The position numbers were made by a program, and so were the translations under genes. A stretch of 5,658 nucleotides of DNA from NCBI GenBank assembly GCA_023417955.1, contig JAEZDW010000397.1:1-5658 (forward strand), given 5' to 3'. The notes under the pieces are model-generated. The model ran no database searches. It was not told where the DNA came from and saw only the letters and a program-made list of their open reading frames with translations. The stretch comes from Bacteroidota bacterium. Its GTDB lineage: Bacteria; Bacteroidota; Bacteroidia; Cytophagales; Cyclobacteriaceae. Shown piece after piece: positions 1 through 5,658 of the stretch. The stretch's first letter is position 1, and every line of letters begins with the position of its first letter.

Positions 1-793
1 ATGCATAACCGGTATAGGAACCAGTACGCGACAATATCGCTGAATTTATTCCGACAAGTTCGCCTTTCCGGTTGACCAGAGCACCACCAGAATTTCCGGG
101 ATTAATCGCGGCATCAGTCTGAATAAACGACTCGATAGGAAACTTGTCCTCCAGAATTCCTATGCGTCTGCCTTTTGCACTGACAATTCCGGCAGTCACC
201 GTCGAAGCGAGTGTGTATGGATTTCCAACCGCAATCACCCATTCGCCAACCTGTACATCCTTAGAACTTGCCAGCGTTATGGCGGGAAGGTTAGTTTCCT
301 TGATCTTGATAACTGCCAGGTCGGTAGACGGATCTGTGCCGATAAGTTCGGCCGGGTACGTGCGTTTGTTGTAGTTTACTTCAATACGTTCCGCAGAGGC
401 GATTACGTGATTGTTGGTTACGATGTAGCCCTCGGTGCTGAAAATCACGCCCGAACCAGTACTCACCTGCGTCCTGCTGTTTGCCCCGCCTTCACCGAAG
501 AACCAGTCCCAGTAAGAATAAGAAACTCCGCGTGAGATACTGTTAATGAATACCACGCTGGGTGTCGCTCTCCTGGCGGCTTCACTAAAATCAACGCCTT
601 CTACATCAGGCAGTGACGACGGCGGATTTGAAGGTATTGAGGTGTATGCCGGATTATCGTAAGTAGCCGGGCTGAAAACCGGGTCGGGCTGGAGCGATTC
701 AACTTCGGGTTTAACAACAGCTATATAAAAGGTGTATGCACCGGCAAATCCTGCGATAAAACCAAAGACAAGAACACGAAAAATGTGTTTCAT
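1..793 (-). CDS. htrA: HtrA/Do-family membrane-anchored serine protease (5' part; 3' end outside window)
   Basis: Trypsin-like serine protease of the HtrA/DegP/DegS family, which cuts misfolded or signalling proteins in the periplasm. Translating the minus strand from the ATG at 793-791 gives 264 residues with no stop up to the window edge. Residues 4-26 form one hydrophobic segment after MKH, read as a signal anchor or uncleaved signal peptide. Residues about 27-60 are a Pro/Ser-rich linker, then the protease domain follows. The triad is visible: His129 in TNNHV, Asp158 in STDLAV and Ser235 in GNSGGA, so the enzyme looks active. A Gly- and aromatic-rich loop (about residues 89-105) precedes the first strand pair, as in the regulatory LA loop of the family. 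The rest of the protease domain and any PDZ domains lie beyond base 1, so DegP-like (two PDZ) cannot be separated from DegS-like (one PDZ). It is divergent from the GH3-dxr-rseP cluster. No clear Shine-Dalgarno sequence precedes the ATG. The family call is firm; the symbol is generic. Confidence 0.95.
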   Translation of the reverse strand, partial: MKHIFRVLVFGFIAGFAGAYTFYIAVVKPEVESLQPDPVFSPATYDNPAYTSIPSNPPSSLPDVEGVDFSEAARRATPSVVFINSISRGVSYSYWDWFFGEGGANSRTQVSTGSGVIFSTEGYIVTNNHVIASAERIEVNYNKRTYPAELIGTDPSTDLAVIKIKETNLPAITLASSKDVQVGEWVIAVGNPYTLASTVTAGIVSAKGRRIGILEDKFPIESFIQTDAAINPGNSGGALVNRKGELVGINSAILSRTGSYTGYA

Positions 794-967
794 AATATTC
801 TGATCTGATTGGATAGACGTTCGTTCAAAGGGAAAAGTTTTGACTTTGCCCTCAAATCCGGGTCTAAATATAACAACCATGTCATAAACCGCTGTTCAAA
901 GACAATCCGGCGGAGGCCGACTGGCCCGAATATTCGGGGAGTTCTGTTATCTTGCGCCGAGTTTGCT
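794..967. promoter_or_regulatory. Divergent intergenic region between htrA and the GH3 gene
   Basis: This 174-bp non-coding stretch must carry the start signals of both divergent genes. On the minus strand TATATTTA (865-872) differs at one base from the Bacteroidota -7 element TAnnTTTG. A TTTG (897-900) lies 24 bases upstream of it, slightly more than the usual spacing to a -33 element; this could serve htrA. On the plus strand TATCTTG (948-954) resembles a -7 box one T short, only 13 bases before the GH3 ATG and with no good -33 partner. Both matches are weak and are offered as candidates only. The GH3 frame stays open upstream to a TTG at 809, but those 53 codons look like read-through of this region and not part of the protein. 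Confidence 0.4.
925..938. promoter_or_regulatory. Perfect 14-bp palindrome, possible operator
   Basis: CCCGAATATTCGGG reads identically on both strands with no central spacer and ends exactly at 925 and 938 (the flanking bases do not pair). It lies 29 bases before the GH3 ATG and overlaps where a -33 to -20 promoter region would fall if the weak -7 box at 948 is used. A spacer-less, AT-centred, GC-armed palindrome suits a site for a dimeric regulator better than a terminator, since there is no loop and no T-run. Which protein binds it, if any, is unknown. Confidence 0.35.
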
Positions 968-2467
968 ATGGGAGTCCGATCACTACTGGCCAGGCCGTTT
1001 GCAGCCTACATCGCTGCACAGACAAAGAACTGGTCCCTTTCACCCGCACGTTTTCAGCATTCCACGTTGCAATCGCTCCTGGAAGGCGCGAAGCATACAG
1101 TTTTCGGACAAGATCATGATTTTCAGTCAATTAAGGATCATTCCGACTTCAAGAGCAGGGTGCCGGTCCGCGATTACGAAGATTTGCGCGGCTACATCAA
1201 CCAAATAATTGAAGGAAAGCCGGACGTTTTATGGAAAGGAAAGCCTGTATACCTGGCAAAAACCTCTGGTACAACTTCAGGAACGAAATACATACCAATA
1301 ACGCGCGAGTCGATTCCCAATCATATCAACAGCGCGCGAAACGCGATCCTTAGCTACGTGCACGAGACGGGGAATGCAATGTTTCTCGATGGAAAGCTGA
1401 TTTTCCTTTCCGGAAGCCCGGAGTTGGATGACAAAAACGGAATCAAGACTGGCCGCCTGTCCGGGATCGTTAATCATCACGTGCCTGGCTACCTCAGAAC
1501 GAATCAGAAGCCTTCTTACACGACAAACTGCATTGAAGACTGGGAGGAAAAACTTGAACGGATTATCGATGAGACGATCAACGAACGGATGACGTTGATT
1601 TCGGGTATTCCGCCGTGGGTGCAGATGTATTTCGATCGAATCCGCGAACGAACCGGTAAACTTATAAAGGATGTTTTTCCTGACTTTTCGATGTTTATCT
1701 ACGGAGGTGTGAATTTTGAACCGTATCGTCGACGTTTGGAGGAGACAATCGGAAAAAAAATTCCTTCCATCGAAACGTATCCTGCATCGGAAGGATTTAT
1801 CGCTTACCAGGATTCACAAACCGAACCGGGACTATTGCTCCTGCTGAATAGTGGAATATTTTTCGAGTTCATCCCGGTAGACGAATACTTCAACGAGAAC
1901 CCTACACGCCTGAATATTGAAGAAGTTGAATTGAACCGCAATTACGCAGTTATTCTCAATAGCAATGCGGGCCTTTGGGGCTATTCAATTGGTGATACGG
2001 TAAAGTTTGTTTCGAAAAATCCTTACCGGGTTGTCGTTACGGGAAGGATCAAGCACTTTATTTCAGCATTTGGAGAACATGTAATAGGGGAGGAAGTTGA
2101 AAAGGCAATGCATCTCACTCTCGCGAAATTTCCCGGCGTTGAAATTATAGAATTTACAGTAGCGCCTCAGGTGGCACCAGCTGAGGGGCTTCCGCATCAC
2201 GAATGGTTCATCGAATTCTCACAAACTCCCGATAACATACAGGCGTTCTCTCTCGAACTGGATAATCAGCTGCGTGAATTGAATGTTTATTACGACGACC
2301 TTCTTGCGGGAAGCATTCTGAGAACACTAAAAATTTCTCCTTTAAAGAGAAATGCCTTTATTGAGTATATGAAGTCGCTGGGAAAACTCGGAGGACAAAA
2401 CAAGGTGCCGCGTTTGTCGAATGACCGACGTATTGCAGACGGTCTAAAACCATTCCTGGCGCATTAA
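968..2467 (+). CDS. GH3-family protein (acyl-adenylate/amido-synthetase-like, ANL superfamily)
   Basis: A 499-residue member of the GH3 family, known from plant enzymes that activate acids such as jasmonate or indole-acetate with ATP and join them to amino acids. The name 'GH3 auxin-responsive promoter' often seen in databases refers to plant gene regulation and not to this protein's role. Visible motifs are the ATP-phosphate loop SGTTSG (residues 100-105, followed by KYIP), the adenine/acyl-site motif YPASEG (271-276), YSIGDTV (339-345) with the Asp expected to contact the ribose, and the hinge stretch VTGRIKHFISAFGEHV (357-372) before the smaller C-terminal domain. No signal peptide is evident, so it is probably cytoplasmic. 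The ATG at 968 is chosen because MGVRSLLARPFA matches the usual N-terminus of bacterial homologues as I recall them, and the extension back to TTG 809 looks non-coding. It is first of three closely spaced genes. Acid and amine substrates are unknown; bacterial GH3 proteins are largely uncharacterised. Confidence 0.9.
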   Translation: MGVRSLLARPFAAYIAAQTKNWSLSPARFQHSTLQSLLEGAKHTVFGQDHDFQSIKDHSDFKSRVPVRDYEDLRGYINQIIEGKPDVLWKGKPVYLAKTSGTTSGTKYIPITRESIPNHINSARNAILSYVHETGNAMFLDGKLIFLSGSPELDDKNGIKTGRLSGIVNHHVPGYLRTNQKPSYTTNCIEDWEEKLERIIDETINERMTLISGIPPWVQMYFDRIRERTGKLIKDVFPDFSMFIYGGVNFEPYRRRLEETIGKKIPSIETYPASEGFIAYQDSQTEPGLLLLLNSGIFFEFIPVDEYFNENPTRLNIEEVELNRNYAVILNSNAGLWGYSIGDTVKFVSKNPYRVVVTGRIKHFISAFGEHVIGEEVEKAMHLTLAKFPGVEIIEFTVAPQVAPAEGLPHHEWFIEFSQTPDNIQAFSLELDNQLRELNVYYDDLLAGSILRTLKISPLKRNAFIEYMKSLGKLGGQNKVPRLSNDRRIADGLKPFLAH

Positions 2468-2496
2468 TCCAAAATCTGAATCAACCTAAACCGGAG

Positions 2497-3654
2497 TTGA
2501 AGGAAAAGAAACACATCGCGATTTTTGGGTCCACCGGATCAATTGGTACGCAGGCACTGGAAGTGATCTCTGCCCATCCGGATAGTTTTGAAGTTGAGGT
2601 ACTCACCGCGCAAAATAACGCAGGCTTATTAATTGAGCAGGCACGCAAATTTCAACCGAACGTAGTTGTGATCGGTAATGAAGATCATTACGAGACAGTG
2701 AAGCGTGAGCTTGCAGACACGTCAATTAAGGTGTACACCGGTGAAAGCGCGCTGTGTTCGGTTGCCCAAATGGAGACTGTCGACCTTGTATTGACAGCGC
2801 TCGTTGGTTATTGCGGATTGAAACCCACAATAAAAGCAGTTGAGGCTAATAAAACTGTCGCACTTGCCAACAAGGAGACTCTTGTGGTAGCAGGTGCATT
2901 GATTACCGGCCTGGCTCGTGAAAAAGGCGTTAATATTTATCCGGTGGATTCCGAACACTCAGCAATCTTTCAATGTCTGGTGGGTGAATTCCATAACCCG
3001 ATTGAAAAGATAATCCTGACGGCATCTGGCGGACCTTTCAGGGGAAAAACGCGGTCCGAGCTGGCGACGGTTACCAAGGCACAGGCGCTGAAACACCCCA
3101 ACTGGAATATGGGGGCAAAGATTACGATTGATTCCGCGAGTCTCATGAATAAAGGCCTCGAGGTAATTGAGGCAAAGTGGCTTTTCGGGCTGCATGCAAA
3201 ACAAATTGAAGTGGTGGTTCACCCGCAATCAATTATCCATTCGCTCGTGCAGTTCGAGGATGGTTCGATAAAAGCTCAGCTCGGACTTCCCGATATGCGT
3301 TTGCCAATTCAGTTTGCATTGGGCTATCCCCGGCGGCTGAAGGCGGATTTTCCTCGTTTCGACTTCATGTCTTACCCGGCTTTTACGTTCGAAAAACCTG
3401 ATACAGAAACTTTTCGTAATCTTGCACTAGCTTACGAGGCCCTGAACAGGGGTGGAAACATGCCATGTGTTCTGAACGCTGCCAATGAAATCGCCGTTGA
3501 TCAGTTTCTGAACGACCGGATCGGTTTTCTGGAAATGTCTGACGTTGTGGAACGTTGCCTGGCAAAAATGGATTATATAGAGGCTCCGGCGTATGAGGAC
3601 TACGTGGAGACGGATCGAAAAACCCGCGCAATTGCCCTCGAAATGCTGAAATAG
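2497..3654 (+). CDS. dxr: 1-deoxy-D-xylulose-5-phosphate reductoisomerase
   Basis: Second enzyme of the MEP isoprenoid pathway: it rearranges and reduces 1-deoxy-D-xylulose 5-phosphate to 2-C-methyl-D-erythritol 4-phosphate using NADPH and a divalent metal, in the cytoplasm; it is the target of fosmidomycin. The 385 residues compare with 398 in E. coli. The NADPH loop GSTGSIG is at 11-17 and ALANKET at 122-128. The metal ligands are Asp151 and Glu153 (PVDSEH) and Glu222 (NKGLE). Substrate-phosphate contacts match Ser177 (ASGG), Ser213 (DSAS), Asn218 and Lys219, and Trp203 of HPNW lies in the flexible lid. All key residues are present. The start is TTG: no ATG or GTG lies between the GH3 stop and the GSTGSIG motif, and TTG gives the expected short N-terminus before the first strand. 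A GGAG touches the start codon, too close for a normal ribosome site. It lies 29 bp after GH3 and 44 bp before rseP. Confidence 0.97.
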   Translation: MKEKKHIAIFGSTGSIGTQALEVISAHPDSFEVEVLTAQNNAGLLIEQARKFQPNVVVIGNEDHYETVKRELADTSIKVYTGESALCSVAQMETVDLVLTALVGYCGLKPTIKAVEANKTVALANKETLVVAGALITGLAREKGVNIYPVDSEHSAIFQCLVGEFHNPIEKIILTASGGPFRGKTRSELATVTKAQALKHPNWNMGAKITIDSASLMNKGLEVIEAKWLFGLHAKQIEVVVHPQSIIHSLVQFEDGSIKAQLGLPDMRLPIQFALGYPRRLKADFPRFDFMSYPAFTFEKPDTETFRNLALAYEALNRGGNMPCVLNAANEIAVDQFLNDRIGFLEMSDVVERCLAKMDYIEAPAYEDYVETDRKTRAIALEMLK

Positions 3655-3698
3655 CTGCTTATAAAGAATAAGATTCAAAAAACGATTATAGAAACAGA

Positions 3699-5060
3699 AT
3701 GGATGCAATGATCATGATTGCTCAGCTGCTGCTGAGTCTTTCAATTTTGGTAGCGGTTCACGAGATGGGCCACCTGCTCGCCGCAAAATATTTCGGCATG
3801 CGGGTCGAACAATTTTCAATTGGATTTCCTCCTAAAATCTGGTCCTTCAGAAAAGGTGAAACCGAATATGCGATCAGTGCAATTCCGTTAGGTGGATATG
3901 TTAAGATTTCGGGTATGATTGATGAATCACTCGATACGGAAGCTATGAAACAGGAACCCCAACCCTGGGAGTTTCGAAGTAAACCCGCGTGGCAGCGCCT
4001 GATCGTAATGCTTGGCGGGATTTTCGTTAATGTCATTGTTGGTATTTTGATTTTCATAGGACTTACCTGGTTGGTAGGTGATGAAAACATTCTGAAGGAT
4101 GAAATCAACAAGAACGGAGGTTTTCATGTCGGAGCAGTTGGCGAGTCTATTGGATTAAAAACCGGCGACAAAATCGTAGCGATCAACGGACATGACTACC
4201 GTTATTTTCAGGACCTCCTGAAAGCGCAGACTTTGCTCAGCGACAACGCCTTCCTTACCATTGAGCGCGATGGTGAACAAAAAAGAATCGACCTGCCTGC
4301 AGACTTCATTCAAAATTTCAACCGCCGGGAAAACGCCGCTAATTTTGTGTTTTACCGTTTCGAACCGATTGTTGGCCGGGTACTTGAAAATTCTATAGCC
4401 GGGAAAGTAGGGCTGCAACCTGGTGATAAAGTGATTGAGGTTAATGGCAAACCGGTAAAGTATTTCGACCAGGTTTATGATGAAGTACACGAAACGCAGG
4501 GTAACGCTATTAGCTTTAAAATAGAACGCAACGGTGAAGTACTCGCATTCGACGACCAGACGTTCACAAAACTGAAAGACGAGGATGAAGAATTCACACG
4601 CGCGATTGGTTTTGTGCCAACAGACGACAACTTCATTGAAAGGGCAAGTGAACGAATTACCTATGGCTTCTTTGATTCAATTCCGCTCGGAACGGAGCGC
4701 GCTTTCTCTACGCTGATTGTACAAATTAAAGCCCTCGGAAAAGTAGTGTCTGGTGTACTAAAACCTACGGAGTCGTTACACGGCCCAATCGGCATTGCTC
4801 AGGCATTTGGAGGTGAATGGGATTGGACAAGATTCTGGTCACTCACAGGAGTACTTTCGCTTGTGCTCGCATTCATGAACCTGTTACCGATTCCCGCGCT
4901 TGACGGCGGTCACGTGATGTTCCTGACTTACGAAATTATTTCACGCCGCAAACCAAGTGATCAGTTCCTTGAAGGTGCTCAAAAAGTCGGTATGGTAATG
5001 TTGCTTGCGCTTATGGTGTTCATTTTTGCGAACGACATCATCAGGCTGATTGTTGGATAG
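3699..5060 (+). CDS. rseP: RIP metalloprotease RseP (site-2 protease)
   Basis: Intramembrane zinc protease of family M50 that cuts membrane-spanning segments, such as anti-sigma factors already trimmed by a site-1 protease, and remnant signal peptides. The 453 residues are close to the 450 of E. coli RseP. The zinc motif HEMGH is at 21-25 at the end of the first membrane helix (about 7-25). A second helix lies at 101-126. Two PDZ regions follow on the outer side: one around 143-200 (GLKTGDKIVAING) and one around 222-280 (GLQPGDKVIEVNG). Membrane segments return at about 383-407, containing NLLPIPALDGGH (394-405) with Asp402 as the third zinc ligand, and at about 429-451. All catalytic residues are present. 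ATG 3699 is the first of three nearby in-frame Met codons (residues 1, 4, 6), so the true start could be slightly later. The leader is A-rich without a Shine-Dalgarno sequence. It lies directly after dxr, without the uppS and cdsA genes found between them in E. coli. Confidence 0.97.
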   Translation: MDAMIMIAQLLLSLSILVAVHEMGHLLAAKYFGMRVEQFSIGFPPKIWSFRKGETEYAISAIPLGGYVKISGMIDESLDTEAMKQEPQPWEFRSKPAWQRLIVMLGGIFVNVIVGILIFIGLTWLVGDENILKDEINKNGGFHVGAVGESIGLKTGDKIVAINGHDYRYFQDLLKAQTLLSDNAFLTIERDGEQKRIDLPADFIQNFNRRENAANFVFYRFEPIVGRVLENSIAGKVGLQPGDKVIEVNGKPVKYFDQVYDEVHETQGNAISFKIERNGEVLAFDDQTFTKLKDEDEEFTRAIGFVPTDDNFIERASERITYGFFDSIPLGTERAFSTLIVQIKALGKVVSGVLKPTESLHGPIGIAQAFGGEWDWTRFWSLTGVLSLVLAFMNLLPIPALDGGHVMFLTYEIISRRKPSDQFLEGAQKVGMVMLLALMVFIFANDIIRLIVG

Positions 5061-5085
5061 AAATCATTGTTGTCCGGGCAAAATT

Positions 5086-5200
5086 GATTTATAATTGCAT
5101 TGCGTCCCCTCGCGTCATTGCAACTCTGCGGTGAAAACAAGCATTTAAATTTGCACTACTCAAACTTGCAGCTCGTCGCTCGCAGCTTGAAACTAAAGGC
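5086..5200 (+). repeat. Composite direct repeat, copy A
   Basis: Contains four blocks in the same order as copy B (5321-5451): GATTTATAATT (5086-5096, identical to B), a roughly 40-bp block from ATTGCGT to GTGAAAAC (5099-5138, about three quarters identical by eye), CATTTAAATTTGC (5142-5154, 11 of 13 identical), and a CTTGCAGCT...AACTAAAGGC block (5165-5200). Spacing between blocks differs between copies, so this is an old duplication or two members of a dispersed family. Confidence 0.6.
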
Positions 5201-5240
5201 GACACAACGAACAAATACACATTTCCAAACAAGTTTCAGA

Positions 5241-5268
5241 TTCCAGGTTTCACGTTCCAGGTTGCAGG
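5241..5268 (+). repeat. 14-bp tandem pair
   Basis: TTCCAGGTTTCACG (5241-5254) is followed at once by TTCCAGGTTGCAGG (5255-5268), matching at 12 of 14 positions. It lies between composite copies A and B. A preceding GTTTCAGA looks like a decayed part of a further unit. Confidence 0.6.
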
Positions 5269-5320
5269 AATAATAACTGCATAACGACTTCGTCTCTGCG
5301 AGCAATTTCTAATTTGGAAA

Positions 5321-5451
5321 GATTTATAATTCATAATTGAGGGACTATTGCGTACCCTTGCATCATTGGGCCTTCGGTGAAAAAACTACCATCATTCAGA
5401 ATCATGGACATTTAAGTTAGCGAAAGCAAGCTTGCAGCTTGCAACTAAGGC
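5321..5451 (+). repeat. Composite direct repeat, copy B
   Basis: Same block order as copy A: GATTTATAATT (5321-5331), ATTGCGT...GTGAAAAAAC (5347-5386), CATTTAAGTTAGC (5409-5421), and CTTGCAGCTTGCAACTAAGGC (5431-5451, just over 20 bases). It also contains a perfect 10-bp palindrome GCAAGCTTGC (5426-5435) and a doubled heptamer CTTGCAG/CTTGCAA (5431-5444). Confidence 0.6.
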
Positions 5452-5618
5452 ATATCCATTTCAATTGCACTTGCAACCAGCTGCAACAAATCAATACAAT
5501 ACAGCACACCCTGAAAAATCTGGGTGATTCTGCCATATCTTATCCTCATAACACCATCCAACCCGCCAAAAAGCACCTGTGCAAATGCGATCGAACTGCG
5601 TTGTATATCCAGATATAT

Positions 5619-5658
5619 CCCGCATTTATCCCGCATTCATCCCGCATTTGACCCGCAT
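5619..5658 (+). repeat. 11-bp tandem array, running off the window edge
   Basis: The units CCCGCATTTAT (5619), CCCGCATTCAT (5630) and CCCGCATTTGA (5641) are followed by a partial CCCGCAT (5652) cut by the window end. The core CCCGCATT is invariant across the three full units, with changes only in the last three bases. A possible decayed unit TCCAGATATAT (5608-5618) matches the first at 7 of 11 positions. Total copy number is unknown because the array continues outside. Confidence 0.85.

Larger units (their letters stand above)
5061..5658. other. Repeat-rich intergenic region, no convincing gene
   Basis: These 598 bp after rseP hold no recognisable protein, tRNA or rRNA. They are AT-rich and built from small modules: TTTATAATT, an ATTGCGT...CGGTGAAAA segment, and CTTGCAGCTTGCAAC-type strings. 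No strong stem followed by a T-run is seen behind rseP, so its transcript end is not identified. Bases 5452-5618 are the least structured part; two short open frames there, one per strand, are discussed elsewhere and not called. Confidence 0.7.

Noticed and set aside
144..374. Plus-strand 76-codon open frame
   Set aside because: It lies antisense inside the htrA protease domain, whose minus-strand frame contains the full catalytic triad.
809..967. 53-codon N-terminal extension of the GH3 protein from a TTG at 809
   Set aside because: The extension is rich in basic residues with no recognisable feature, covers the divergent promoter region and the palindrome, and the ATG at 968 gives the family's usual N-terminus.
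5061..5130. Rho-independent terminator after rseP
   Set aside because: No GC-rich stem with a following T-run could be found by eye in this stretch.
5426..5435. GCAAGCTTGC palindrome as an operator
   Set aside because: It arises within the CTTGCAG-type repeat strings and is too short to stand out on its own.
5439..5651. Plus-strand 70-codon open frame at the right end
   Set aside because: It starts with TTG inside repeat copy B, ends in the 11-bp array, has a composition typical of translated intergenic DNA and matches no family I know.
5619..5658. CRISPR array
   Set aside because: The units are only 11 bp, contiguous and without unique spacers.

Overview
The window most likely comes from a member of the Bacteroidota (a Cytophagales- or Chitinophagales-like lineage is a guess). 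The grounds are a GH3-family protein encoded beside dxr and rseP, gene starts preceded by A-rich leaders rather than clear Shine-Dalgarno sequences, moderate GC content, and AT-rich intergenic DNA built from small degenerate repeat modules. The phylum is an inference; there is no rRNA or other marker here.

Layout: bases 1-793 hold the 5' part of a gene on the minus strand, a membrane-anchored HtrA/Do-type serine protease with an intact catalytic triad; its 3' end lies outside the window. A 174-bp divergent intergenic region follows, with a perfect 14-bp palindrome at 925-938. Then three plus-strand genes sit close together: a GH3-family acyl-adenylate/amido-synthetase-like protein (968-2467), dxr for 1-deoxy-D-xylulose-5-phosphate reductoisomerase (2497-3654, TTG start), and rseP for the site-2 intramembrane zinc protease (3699-5060). 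The gaps are 29 and 44 bp with no visible terminator, so they probably form an operon. The last 598 bp (5061-5658) hold no convincing gene. They contain a diverged direct duplication of a composite module, a 14-bp tandem pair, and an 11-bp tandem array that runs off the right edge.

Dxr makes 2-C-methyl-D-erythritol 4-phosphate for isoprenoid synthesis (undecaprenyl carrier lipid, quinones). RseP cleaves membrane-spanning substrates, typically after a first cut by another protease, and HtrA degrades or cuts misfolded envelope proteins. The neighbourhood therefore leans toward envelope maintenance, with the GH3 protein as the member of unknown substrate. The genes belong to known families; I see no clear sign of a new multi-gene system. 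The least explained DNA is the palindrome and the repeat-rich 3' intergenic region.
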